This document shows, one piece after another, positions 1 to 6,548 of a stretch of DNA of 64,000 nt; position 1 is the stretch's first letter, and each line of letters begins with the position of its first letter. The DNA comes from Candidatus Altimarinota bacterium. GTDB lineage: Bacteria; Patescibacteriota; Minisyncoccia; Phycocordibacterales; UBA5272. The stretch is from NCBI GenBank assembly GCA_021734745.1, contig JAIPIK010000001.1, positions 26,832 to 90,831 of the forward strand. Direction: 5' to 3'. The notes below the pieces were generated by a model. It was not told the DNA's origin. It did no database searches and worked only from the letters and a program-made list of their open reading frames with translations. Both the position numbers and the translations under genes were made by a program.

Positions 1-1
1 G

Positions 2-40
2 CGTTGCTTTTTTTGAGTAATACGTTGTACACTTTATAGT
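2..40 (+). promoter_or_regulatory. upstream element shared with the next pilin gene
   Basis: The stretch beginning CGTTGCTTT at 2 and containing TGTACAC at 26 recurs at 487-517 in front of the second pilin-like gene, with identical spacing between the two blocks. AT-rich -10-like hexamers follow (TATAGT at 35 here, TATAAT at 518 there). The two genes therefore probably share a promoter inherited by duplication. Confidence 0.5.
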
Positions 41-47
41 ATTGAAT

Positions 48-437
48 ATGAAAAAATTATCTTTTTTAAAAATCAGTATCATACTAACTGTTATTTTATC
101 TCCCGTGTATGTATTTTCTGCTACAGGAGCTAGAGAGGGAGCAGAAACCTTTGCGTCACTTGTTAGTTTGTTCACAAACAGTGTAATGAGTGCCGTAGGA
201 GGTCTTCTTGTTTCTGGAGGAATGCTCGCATTTCTTTATGGGGTAGTTGAATATATTTGGGCAAGGAGAAACGGTGACTCAAAAGGATTAGAAGATGGAA
301 ATAGATTTATGGCTTGGGGATTAATTGGGCTTTTCATTATGTTTTCTGTTTATGGAATTATAAAACTAGGACAAGGTATACTTTTCGGCAATAAAGATGT
401 AACAACAATTAGCATCCCAAACATTAAATTGAAGTAA
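48..437 (+). CDS. pilin-like small membrane protein (TrbC/VirB2-like), paralog 1
   Basis: A 129-residue protein with a hydrophobic N-terminal signal (residues 1-24, ending in VFSA) and two further hydrophobic segments, around residues 40-68 (ending in YGVVEYIWARRNGD) and 88-110 (WGLIGLFIMFSVYGIIKL). This layout of signal plus two helices split by a short charged loop is that of TrbC/VirB2-type pilins of type IV secretion, which is the usual label for such CPR proteins; here it is an inference from architecture. ATG at 48 is chosen over the in-frame TTG at 42 because it begins the typical MKK signal start. It is nearly identical in plan to the next gene and shares upstream sequence with it. 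Confidence 0.6.
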   Translation: MKKLSFLKISIILTVILSPVYVFSATGAREGAETFASLVSLFTNSVMSAVGGLLVSGGMLAFLYGVVEYIWARRNGDSKGLEDGNRFMAWGLIGLFIMFSVYGIIKLGQGILFGNKDVTTISIPNIKLK

Positions 438-536
438 AATTTGGAATTAATTAAGTCAGAATCGTGTGCTGTATTATATTAGTATTCGTTGCTTTCTTAA
501 ATAACTATGGTGTACACTATAATTACAAATTTAACT

Positions 537-1160
537 ATGAAAAAATCATTTATTTCTAAGGCGATTATTTTTACAAGTATAGCTATCACCCCTTTAATTA
601 CTTTTGCTGAGGGGGGAGTAACAGTAAGAGATGCTATGGTAGGAATAGGTACAACTGCAATACTTATTCAACTGTTTACATCAACTGTTGTAAAAGCACT
701 CGCTACACTTGCGCTTTCTGTCGCACTACTCGCATTCTTTTACGGTATAGTTGAATATATTTGGGCTAAGCGTAACGGTGATGCAGGTGGTGTAAAAGGT
801 GGTGGTGATTTTATCAAATGGTCACTCATGGCGCTTTTCGTAATGTTCTCTGTTTATGGAATTATAAAATTAGGGCAGGGGATACTTTTCCAAGGTAAAG
901 ATGTTACAAAAATAGATATTCCGAGTTTCAATTTTGGTCCGAGTGGGTCATCTAATACAAATAGTGGACTACCTTCTGCTCCATCATCACCCGGTGCAAC
1001 AAATAGTGGTGTACCAGCTCAGTCTACTCCAGGAGCAACAAATAGTGGTACACCAAGTAGCGCACCATTTGGAGCAGGGGCAGATTGTGTTACAGATGGT
1101 GAGTGTAATAATGGTCTAACTTGTTACAATTATAAATGTCAGATGGTTCCAGTTCCGTAG
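537..1160 (+). CDS. pilin-like membrane protein with Cys-rich tail, paralog 2
   Basis: A 207-residue protein. Residues 1-24 are a signal peptide, followed by two hydrophobic segments matching paralog 1 (YGIVEYIWAKRNGDAGG and LFVMFSVYGIIKLGQGILF). Unlike its sister it continues with a low-complexity Pro/Ser/Gly/Asn region containing three GATNSG- or NTNSG-type repeats and ends in a short four-cysteine motif (CVTDGEC then CYNYKC) that looks like a small disulfide-bonded extracellular module. ATG at 537 is preferred to the upstream ATG at 507, because the TATAAT box at 518-523 overlaps the longer reading frame. The tail could be an exposed adhesive tip; that is inference. Confidence 0.6.
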   Translation: MKKSFISKAIIFTSIAITPLITFAEGGVTVRDAMVGIGTTAILIQLFTSTVVKALATLALSVALLAFFYGIVEYIWAKRNGDAGGVKGGGDFIKWSLMALFVMFSVYGIIKLGQGILFQGKDVTKIDIPSFNFGPSGSSNTNSGLPSAPSSPGATNSGVPAQSTPGATNSGTPSSAPFGAGADCVTDGECNNGLTCYNYKCQMVPVP

Positions 1161-1290
1161 TATTAATATAATCAAAATACGTCTTTAAAAGAGCGTGTTT
1201 TATTAATTTGACAAACATATTAAACTAATGTAGTGTGTAGAAAGATGTTGTTTTAGTTAACATATTTCTAATTCTTTGGAGGTATACACC

Positions 1291-2163
1291 GTGGAAAAAG
1301 GACAAAAGCAGGGACCAGATTCTTCTGCCGAGGATATTGCATTATCAAGGGCTCAAAAGGAATTAGGTAGAATTTTCAATATTCCTAAAGCCAGTGCATC
1401 AGATTCATCAGCATCAGAACCGGTAAAACCAAAATCAACACCAACTGAAAATAACTTACCTAAGTCATCGCCAACTACAGACGATGGAAAAGGTGGTGGT
1501 GGTAATGGTAACTCAGGAAAAGGTGGAGGTGGATCAGGTGGTGGAAATGGTGATGGATTTTTCAGTCATGAAAAATGGAAAAATCCAAGATTCGTTGTTT
1601 CAGCCATTGTTTCAATTATCGGAGTGATAAGTCTGTTTGTAATTGCAGTCAGGACAAATCATGAAAAGAAAGAGGATTCTTCACAGGCATATTCACAGCA
1701 GAAAATATCTGAGGCTACACACGCAAGCCCTCCTGGCTGGACTCCAGCACCAGTTGTAACAAGTGGTCATGTTGACCAAATGTCACAACAGGTGAATTCT
1801 CCAGTTAAAAAACCAAGAACAGTTATCTATGCAAAGATGTATGATTGCTCAACAGATGAGAAGAGGATAGATTTTTATTCTCAGAAAATTTTTCAATATC
1901 TGGAGGGTGATTCACAGTCGATGCATGTTGGATCTGGCTGTGTGCTAACCAAAGTATCAGGAAACATAACCAAATTAAATGGTCAGAAATACCGACTTTC
2001 TGTTTTGGACAATGATCCACAAAAACCGAATCATTTTTACAATTGTGGAGATATGGGTGGCAGTCATGATCAAACAAGTGATTGCTTAAGTTTCGTAAAC
2101 CAACACTCCGGACGTGAGATGCGTATAAGCGTATTAAACGGCGGCTTTGTAAATTTGAACTAA
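1291..2163 (+). CDS. single-pass membrane protein with Gly-rich linker, unknown function
   Basis: Not recognised. GTG at 1291 is taken as start because GGAGG at 1278-1282 sits eight bases before it; the in-frame TTG at 1276 lies within this ribosome-binding site. The 290 residues run: charged N-terminus, Ser/Thr/Pro-rich stretch, very Gly-rich linker (about residues 66-90), one transmembrane helix (about 101-122, FVVSAIVSIIGVISLFVIAV), then an extracytoplasmic C-terminal region of some 160 residues with several cysteines that may form disulfides. It is followed 21 bases later by another SD-bearing gene, so the two form a small operon embedded among the pilin genes. Confidence 0.6.
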   Translation: MEKGQKQGPDSSAEDIALSRAQKELGRIFNIPKASASDSSASEPVKPKSTPTENNLPKSSPTTDDGKGGGGNGNSGKGGGGSGGGNGDGFFSHEKWKNPRFVVSAIVSIIGVISLFVIAVRTNHEKKEDSSQAYSQQKISEATHASPPGWTPAPVVTSGHVDQMSQQVNSPVKKPRTVIYAKMYDCSTDEKRIDFYSQKIFQYLEGDSQSMHVGSGCVLTKVSGNITKLNGQKYRLSVLDNDPQKPNHFYNCGDMGGSHDQTSDCLSFVNQHSGREMRISVLNGGFVNLN

Positions 2164-2184
2164 TCTCACTTAAAGGAGAGTGTC

Positions 2185-2430
2185 ATGAGTGATGCGAAAA
2201 AAGAAGGTAGTGGTCCACCATCTCCAGGAAAGTTGTTTGCGTATTTTGTGGTTGTGGGGATTGGTCTTGTAATCTTAAGAATGGGAGCAGAATCACTATT
2301 TGAGATGAGTCGAAGTATTAGTATGAGCTTCGACATGTTGACAAAGCCGATTCTGGTCATCATTGTCATATTAGGCCTTCTCGGAATGTTTAGTTCTGAT
2401 AAAGGGTCTGGTAAAGAAGATAAGCATTAA
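2185..2430 (+). CDS. small two-helix membrane protein, unknown
   Basis: An 81-residue protein with a strong ribosome-binding site (AAAGGAG, 2171-2177, before ATG at 2185). Two hydrophobic segments (residues about 12-32 and 54-71) are separated by a short Ser/Met-rich loop, with charged ends (SDAKKEG at the N-terminus, KGSGKEDKH at the C-terminus). Function not recognised. Its position directly after the single-pass protein and before a structured terminator suggests a two-gene unit. Confidence 0.55.
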   Translation: MSDAKKEGSGPPSPGKLFAYFVVVGIGLVILRMGAESLFEMSRSISMSFDMLTKPILVIIVILGLLGMFSSDKGSGKEDKH

Positions 2431-2481
2431 TCAGCCGGAGAAAACCGTATAAAACCGTAGTCATACGCAACTGACACTATA

Positions 2482-2546
2482 AGAGAGGTTTTCCTCTCGC
2501 ACATTGCCTTATCGCGATGCCGCGAGTAAGGAAGCCTCTCTTTTTT
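2482..2546 (+). terminator. branched terminator with alternative pairing
   Basis: AGAGAGG at 2482-2488 can pair with CCTCTC at 2493-2498 to make a small hairpin, or with CCTCTCT at 2535-2541 to make a long hairpin followed by a T-run. Between them CCTTATCGCG (2507-2516) pairs with CGCGAGTAAGG (2521-2531). The second fold is an ordinary intrinsic terminator for the upstream operon. Confidence 0.65.
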
Positions 2547-2550
2547 CTTG

Positions 2551-2578
2551 CTCAGATATTAGATTTTGGACTTTAGAT
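2551..2578 (-). repeat. heptamer repeat block, minus strand
   Basis: Read on the minus strand this is four consecutive in-register seven-base units: ATCTAAA, GTCCAAA, ATCTAAT, ATCTGAG. It belongs to the same family as the blocks at 2636, 33531, 52054 and 52898 but has no start codon at the usual distance. Confidence 0.6.
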
Positions 2579-2635
2579 TTTAAATAAACTCATAAATGTA
2601 CACACATAATAAATGCAAAGCACATCTACTGTATT

Positions 2636-2670
2636 ATCTAAATTCTAGAATCTAATCTCTATAATCTGCC
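2636..2670 (+). repeat. heptamer repeat block, five units
   Basis: Five consecutive units: ATCTAAA at 2636, TTCTAGA at 2643, ATCTAAT at 2650, CTCTATA at 2657 and ATCTGCC at 2664. Three bases later a TTG codon at 2674 opens a 16-codon frame ending at 2724 that overlaps the promoter of the next pilin gene. In the three best blocks of this family the same three-base gap leads to an ATG. Confidence 0.6.
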
Positions 2671-2689
2671 CAGTTGTCCCCAAACGTCC

Positions 2690-2717
2690 TTGCAAAGTCA
2701 CTGTGTCGAGGTATACT
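2690..2717 (+). promoter_or_regulatory. promoter of pilin paralog 3
   Basis: TTGCAA at 2690-2695 and TATACT at 2712-2717 are 16 bases apart, a good vegetative promoter. Exactly the same hexamers and spacing stand before paralog 4 (3185-3212). Confidence 0.7.
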
Positions 2718-2740
2718 TAAGTGATAATAACAATATATAT

Positions 2741-3139
2741 ATGAAAAAGGCTTTATCTTTAATTTCGTTAGTAGTTGGTAGTGTAATGATTTCTTCTGCG
2801 CAAACAATTAATATCGGTACAACTGCATCAGTTGGACAGGTCAACGGTGGTCCAATTCTTCAGCTTTTAGCTCTTGCACAAACAATTGTTTCAAGATTGG
2901 TTCCATTTGCAGTTGGGGTTGCTGTTATTGCATTCTTTTGGTATTTAATTAAATTTATTATGCAAGGGGGTGAAAGTGGTGAGCAGAAGAGTGTTTCTCT
3001 TAAAGGTATGGGTTATTCTATACTTGCAATCTTCGTAATGGTTTCTATTTGGGGGATTATCGGTGCATTAGGTGGAATGTTAGGTGTTGGCCAAGGTGGG
3101 TCTGTTCCAATTCCAGGTGTTCCAGTTCCAACAAATTAA
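2741..3139 (+). CDS. pilin-like membrane protein, paralog 3
   Basis: A 132-residue protein with a signal peptide (MKKALSLISLVVGSVMISSA) and two hydrophobic segments: VSRLVPFAVGVAVIAFFWYLIKFI and MGYSILAIFVMVSIWGIIGAL, separated by the charged loop MQGGESGEQKSVSLKG. It is clearly paralogous to the genes at 3224 and 5541 and more distantly to those at 48 and 537. ATG at 2741 lies 23 bases after a TATACT box with no Shine-Dalgarno sequence. The pilin (VirB2-like) assignment is from architecture. Confidence 0.6.
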   Translation: MKKALSLISLVVGSVMISSAQTINIGTTASVGQVNGGPILQLLALAQTIVSRLVPFAVGVAVIAFFWYLIKFIMQGGESGEQKSVSLKGMGYSILAIFVMVSIWGIIGALGGMLGVGQGGSVPIPGVPVPTN

Positions 3140-3153
3140 TCAATATATATTAG

Positions 3154-3184
3154 AAAAAATCTCACACAAAGTGAGATTTTTTCT
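3154..3184 (+). terminator. intrinsic terminator after pilin paralog 3
   Basis: A 12-bp perfect stem (AAAAAATCTCAC at 3154-3165, GTGAGATTTTTT at 3171-3182) with loop ACAAA and a T-rich 3' arm. Confidence 0.85.
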
Positions 3185-3212
3185 TTGCAAAGGCAAGAAA
3201 TACTATTATACT
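3185..3212 (+). promoter_or_regulatory. promoter of pilin paralog 4
   Basis: TTGCAA at 3185-3190, 16 bases, TATACT at 3207-3212; start codon at 3224. It is identical in hexamers and spacing to the promoter of paralog 3. Confidence 0.75.
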
Positions 3213-3223
3213 TAAAATAATAT

Positions 3224-3685
3224 ATGAAAAAAATAATAATCAGTACATTTCTTATAATCGTTAGTAGTAGTATGTTTGCTGCGGCACAGTTAAATGTTGG
3301 TGGAACAATAGGAGGCGTTCCCGTTAGTGTTAGTACTGGAAATGGTGGAGTTATAAATATTGGTAGTGGTGCACAAGGTATGATGGGTGCTGGTGGAAGT
3401 CCAATTCTTAGACTACTTGGTCTTGCACAGACAGTAGTTTCAAGATTGGTACCATTTATGATTGGTGTTGCTGTGATAGCTTTCTTCTGGTTCCTTATTC
3501 AATATATTTGGAAAGGTGATGAAAGTGCAGGAAAACGTCAGGAAGGACTAAAAGGAATGGGGTATTCACTACTTGCACTTTTTGTTATGGTTTCTGTATG
3601 GGGAATAATTGCTGTAATGTCATCTATTCTTGGTGTTGGTGTAGGCGGAGGGCTACCGCCACTTGAGATGCCGGCAATGAAATAA
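3224..3685 (+). CDS. pilin-like membrane protein, paralog 4
   Basis: A 153-residue protein with signal peptide (residues 1-21), a Gly/Ser/Val-rich surface-exposed stretch (about 22-60) and the family core: VSRLVPFMIGVAVIAFFWFLIQYIW, charged loop KGDESAGKRQEGLKG, MGYSLLALFVMVSVWGIIAVM. It has its own promoter and no Shine-Dalgarno sequence. It is the paralog with the longest Gly-rich N-terminal extension; otherwise very close to paralogs 3 and 6. The function as a pilus or surface-fibre subunit is inferred. Confidence 0.6.
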   Translation: MKKIIISTFLIIVSSSMFAAAQLNVGGTIGGVPVSVSTGNGGVINIGSGAQGMMGAGGSPILRLLGLAQTVVSRLVPFMIGVAVIAFFWFLIQYIWKGDESAGKRQEGLKGMGYSLLALFVMVSVWGIIAVMSSILGVGVGGGLPPLEMPAMK

Positions 3686-3717
3686 TTATTTTACTAACTT
3701 AATTTATACTTATTTAT

Positions 3718-3969
3718 ATGGAAAAGAATGCTGATGTTATTTTAGATAAAATAGTTACTGAAATTTTCACCCCGTTATATCAATTGGTTGCAGCTATTGC
3801 GCTCCTATACTTTCTTTATGGTGTGGCAAAGTTTATTTATGATGCTAGGAATCCAACTGACAAAAATACAGGCAAGCAGCATTTGTTATGGGGAATGGTT
3901 GGGTTATTTATTATATTGTCTGTAGGTGGAGTGCTTAGTCTTTTCGGGAGTGTTTTCGGAGAACTGTAG
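3718..3969 (+). CDS. pilin-like membrane protein, short paralog 5
   Basis: An 83-residue protein without an obvious cleavable signal, made of two hydrophobic helices (LYQLVAAIALLYFLYGVAKFIY and LLWGMVGLFIILSVGGVLSLF) around the loop DARNPTDKNTGKQ. The YGVAKFIYDARN motif aligns with YGVVEYIWARRN of paralog 1, so this is a minimal member of the family. TATACT at 3705-3710 ends only seven bases before ATG, implying a leaderless mRNA. It lies just upstream of the glycyl-tRNA synthetase gene. Confidence 0.55.
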   Translation: MEKNADVILDKIVTEIFTPLYQLVAAIALLYFLYGVAKFIYDARNPTDKNTGKQHLLWGMVGLFIILSVGGVLSLFGSVFGEL

Positions 3970-4048
3970 ACTAGTCAGGGGCTTACTTATATTTAGTTCT
4001 GATTGTTTAATCTAAAGTTTGATATGCATTACTGCTTGTAACATGTGA

Positions 4049-4054
4049 TATAAT
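4049..4054 (+). promoter_or_regulatory. -10 box adjacent to glycyl-tRNA synthetase start
   Basis: TATAAT at 4049-4054 ends eight bases before ATG at 4063, so transcription should start at or next to the initiation codon. No Shine-Dalgarno sequence is present. Confidence 0.6.
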
Positions 4055-4062
4055 CATAAAAT

Positions 4063-5481
4063 ATGAGTACAGATGATTCACAATCACGAATGGAAGCAAT
4101 CGTATCCCTTTGCAAGCGAAGGGGATTTATTTTCCCATCTTCCGAAATTTACGGTGGCTTTTCAGGTGTTTATGATTATGGACATTATGGAACACTTCTT
4201 ATAAATAATGTGAAGCAAGCTTGGCAAAAAAACATAGCACAAGAACGTCTTGATGTTGTGTTGCTCGATAGTGCTATTTTTATGCATCCAACTGCATGGA
4301 AAGCATCAGGTCACGTTGATGGATTCAATGACCCACAAATTGATTGCAAGAAATGTAAGGCACGTTTCCGAGCAGACCATCTACTTGAAAGTTTTGGTAT
4401 TAATGCAGACAAACAACCTCTTGAGTTTATTAATCAAGAGTTAGATAAATTACGTGGAGAGAAGAAACTAGTTTGTGCTTCATGTGGTAGTGCGGACGTT
4501 ACAGAAGCGAAAGTGTTCTCACTTATGGTGAAGTCCAATCTTGGTTCGCCAACTGATGCGTTAACTGAAGAGAATGTAGTGTATCTCAGACCTGAAACAT
4601 GTGGAGGTATTTATTTGGAATACAAAAATACAATTGATTCACTTCACCCAAAACTTCCATTTGGTATTGCGCAGATTGGTAAAGCTTTTCGAAATGAAAT
4701 AGTTGCAAAGCAATTCGTTTTTCGTACAAGAGAGTTTGAGCAAATGGAGATGCAATATTTTCATCATTCATCACAGACAAAGGAATTGTTTGAACAGTGG
4801 CATAAAGACAGATGGGCATTTTATTTAGAATATGGAATTCCTGAGGAGAAATTGAAATGGTATAAACATGAAAAGTTGGCCCATTATGCCAGTGAGGCAT
4901 ATGATATAGAATATAACTATGCGATGCTTGGTGGTTTTAAGGAAATGGAAGGAGTTCATGCGAGAGGGGATTTTGATTTGACTCAACATGCAAAGTTTTC
5001 AGGAACTGATTTATCATATTTTGATGAAGCAACAAAAGAAAGATTCGTTCCACATATTGTTGAAACATCAGTAGGTGTTGCCCGTATGACATTAGCATTC
5101 ATTGATAATGCATATACAGAAGAAGTATTACCCGCAACCAAAGAAGGAGAGAGTGGCGAAACAAGAGTTGTTCTAAAATTCGATAAGCGTTTAGCCCCAA
5201 TAAAAGTCGCTGTGCTACCACTTTCAAAAAAAGAAGAACTTTCAGTTCCTGCAAAGGAAATTTGGAAAACATTATCCAAAAAAATGTTCGTAGAGTATGA
5301 TGATACTCAATCAATCGGCAAAAGATATCGTAGACAGGATGAAATTGGCACACCATACTGCGTAACAGTTGATTTCGATACTTTGACCGACAATGCAGTA
5401 ACTGTGCGTGATAGAGACACTATGGAACAGGTGCGTATTCCCGTTGTTGAGCTTACGTCTTATTTCGATAGCTTGTTTTAA
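4063..5481 (+). CDS. glyS: glycyl-tRNA synthetase, dimeric class II type
   Basis: A 472-residue cytoplasmic enzyme that charges tRNA-Gly with glycine. Class II motifs are visible: the opening RRGFIFPSSEIYGGFSGVYDYGHYG, motif 2 around FRNEIVAKQFVFRTREFEQMEM, and motif 3 in the ETSVGVARM stretch. Two CxxC pairs (CKKC and CASC, about residues 98-145) suggest a zinc-binding insertion. The C-terminal about 110 residues are the anticodon-binding domain (LAPIKVAVLPLSKKEE). Length fits the alpha2 type found in CPR, archaea and eukaryotes rather than the alpha2beta2 enzyme of many bacteria. The gene sits between pilin paralogs, an odd but not functional linkage. Confidence 0.95.
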   Translation: MSTDDSQSRMEAIVSLCKRRGFIFPSSEIYGGFSGVYDYGHYGTLLINNVKQAWQKNIAQERLDVVLLDSAIFMHPTAWKASGHVDGFNDPQIDCKKCKARFRADHLLESFGINADKQPLEFINQELDKLRGEKKLVCASCGSADVTEAKVFSLMVKSNLGSPTDALTEENVVYLRPETCGGIYLEYKNTIDSLHPKLPFGIAQIGKAFRNEIVAKQFVFRTREFEQMEMQYFHHSSQTKELFEQWHKDRWAFYLEYGIPEEKLKWYKHEKLAHYASEAYDIEYNYAMLGGFKEMEGVHARGDFDLTQHAKFSGTDLSYFDEATKERFVPHIVETSVGVARMTLAFIDNAYTEEVLPATKEGESGETRVVLKFDKRLAPIKVAVLPLSKKEELSVPAKEIWKTLSKKMFVEYDDTQSIGKRYRRQDEIGTPYCVTVDFDTLTDNAVTVRDRDTMEQVRIPVVELTSYFDSLF

Positions 5482-5540
5482 TATTATGTTTATTAAATCT
5501 GTACTTTAGTTTATACTGGTTAAATAATAACAATATAATT

Positions 5541-5921
5541 ATGAAAACTTTTTCACTATCAGCTTTGTTTTTTGTTGGCACATTTACTAGCGTTTTTGCA
5601 CAACAAGGTCAAGTAAATGGTTCTTGGTTGCTTTCTATTATTAATTTAGCTCAGACCGTTGTTAACAGTTTGTCTCCAATATTAATTACAGTTGCACTTC
5701 TAGCTTTTTTCTGGTTTCTTATTCAATTCATTTGGAAAGGAGGAGAAAGTCCAAGTGCGCATGCAAATGGTATGAAAGGTATGGGATACTCAATACTTGC
5801 ACTTTTTGTTATGGTTTCTATTTGGGGCATTATTCAAGTTTTGCAGAATATATTTGGTGTACCAACAATTACTAACCAGCCGGACGTACCAACTCTCCCA
5901 CCAAGTATGAGAAATCAGTAG
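5541..5921 (+). CDS. pilin-like membrane protein, paralog 6
   Basis: A 126-residue protein with signal peptide (MKTFSLSALFFVGTFTSVFA) and the family core VVNSLSPILITVALLAFFWFLIQFIW, loop KGGESPSAHANGMKG, MGYSILALFVMVSIWGIIQVL. Very close to paralogs 3 and 4 but separated from them by the glycyl-tRNA synthetase gene. A TATACT box lies at 5512-5517; no Shine-Dalgarno sequence. A short Pro-rich C-terminus (DVPTLPPSM) follows the second helix. Confidence 0.6.
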   Translation: MKTFSLSALFFVGTFTSVFAQQGQVNGSWLLSIINLAQTVVNSLSPILITVALLAFFWFLIQFIWKGGESPSAHANGMKGMGYSILALFVMVSIWGIIQVLQNIFGVPTITNQPDVPTLPPSMRNQ

Positions 5922-5931
5922 TAATTAATCC

Positions 5932-5960
5932 TTGATTCCTGCTTCTTTATGTGATAGAAT
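5932..5960 (+). promoter_or_regulatory. promoter of the bL33 gene
   Basis: TTGATT at 5932-5937 and TAGAAT at 5955-5960 are 17 bases apart; the start codon follows nine bases after the -10 hexamer. Confidence 0.65.
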
Positions 5961-5969
5961 CACATAACT

Positions 5970-6131
5970 ATGTCAAAAGCACAAGACCGTCTCATACAGT
6001 TAAAGAATAAGGAAACAGGCGAAGTATACTGGACTTCTAAGAATAAGAAGCTTGTTACTCGTAAAATCGAACTTAAGAAGTATTCAAAGAAACTTCGTAA
6101 GCATATTACTTTCAAGGAAACTAAGAAGTAA
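5970..6131 (+). CDS. rpmG: 50S ribosomal protein bL33
   Basis: A short gene of 53 residues beginning MSKAQDRLIQLKNKETGEVYW and ending in a lysine-rich tail. The TSKNKK..TRKIELKKYSKKLRKH stretch is characteristic of bL33. The zinc-binding cysteine pairs seen in some bL33 proteins are absent, so this is the cysteine-free form. In many bacteria rpmG lies directly upstream of tRNA-Trp, secE and nusG; here it also precedes tRNA-Trp, but secE/nusG are not in this window. Confidence 0.92.
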   Translation: MSKAQDRLIQLKNKETGEVYWTSKNKKLVTRKIELKKYSKKLRKHITFKETKK

Positions 6132-6135
6132 AATA

Positions 6136-6164
6136 AAAACCTGTGCATTGCACAGGTTTTTATT
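6136..6164 (+). terminator. intrinsic terminator after rpmG
   Basis: An 11-bp perfect stem (AAAACCTGTGC at 6136-6146, GCACAGGTTTT at 6150-6160) with a three-base loop and following T-run. Confidence 0.85.
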
Positions 6165-6215
6165 TTATGGTTTTACCCGATATAAAATTACGAATTATAT
6201 GTTAGAATAGTCTTT

Positions 6216-6331
6216 GTCGAGATAGACTGTGATGATGTGTAGGATAAGGCTGAGGCTGTGAAGTGTTGTCGCTAGATGACATGGAGCCACCCTTGAAATA
6301 GGCCTCTTTATCGAAGTCTTTCTATCTTGAC
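6216..6331 (+). ncRNA. 23S rRNA L1-stalk-like RNA domain upstream of tRNA-Trp
   Basis: From memory of the E. coli 23S rRNA L1-stalk region (helices 76-78, about 2093-2196), this segment matches in order: GATGTGTAGGATA at 6234-6246, GAGGCT then TGAAGTGT around 6252-6265, CATGGAGCC at 6280-6288 and ACCTTGAAATA-like sequence to 6300. AGGCT (6247-6251) can pair with GGCCT (6301-6305), replacing the E. coli helix 76 sequence by a different but complementary one. GTC, AGATAG and GACT on the 5' side (6216-6228) pair with AGTC, CTATCT and GAC on the 3' side (6315-6331), closing the domain. A TAGAAT box at 6203-6208 precedes it and tRNA-Trp follows six bases later, so both are probably one transcript. 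Confidence 0.8.
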
Positions 6332-6337
6332 TTCTTT

Positions 6338-6411
6338 GGGCCTATAGTTTAGTGGCAGAACAACGGCCTCCAAATCCGTTGGTCGAGGTTCGATTCCTCG
6401 TGGGCCCGCCA
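6338..6411 (+). tRNA. trnW: tRNA-Trp (anticodon CCA)
   Basis: A full cloverleaf of 74 bases with encoded 3' CCA. Acceptor GGGCCTA pairs with TGGGCCC (one G-T wobble), the D-arm is GTTT/GAAC, the anticodon arm is ACGG..CCGT with loop CTCCAAA (anticodon CCA after U33), and the T-arm is CGAGG-TTCGATT-CCTCG. The fifth anticodon-stem pair is a C-T mismatch. It is preceded by the L1-stalk-like RNA and followed by a terminator. Confidence 0.95.
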
Positions 6412-6462
6412 AGTCGTTTAGGTTCTGGTGCTCGATGAGCTTAGAAAACTAAACGAAGAAAG

Positions 6463-6503
6463 AAAACATAAAAACTACTCGGACGGAGTAGTTTTTATGT
6501 TTT
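6463..6503 (+). terminator. strong terminator after tRNA-Trp
   Basis: An 18-bp perfect stem (AAAACATAAAAACTACTC at 6463-6480, loop GGACG, matching arm 6486-6503) with a T-rich 3' arm. Between tRNA and this hairpin, CGTTTAG and CTAAACG around 6415-6455 pair and enclose a small GCTC/GAGC hairpin. Confidence 0.85.
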
Positions 6504-6548
6504 ACTTATCTTCAAAAAAACTCCTAAAAATGGTATTATATTAAAATA

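Noticed and set aside
6338..6411. Reading the anticodon as TCC (glycine) by shifting the anticodon loop one base.
   Set aside because: The base before the anticodon would be C instead of the invariant U33, and the loop CTCCAAA fits anticodon CCA. The C-T mismatch at the end of the stem is tolerated.
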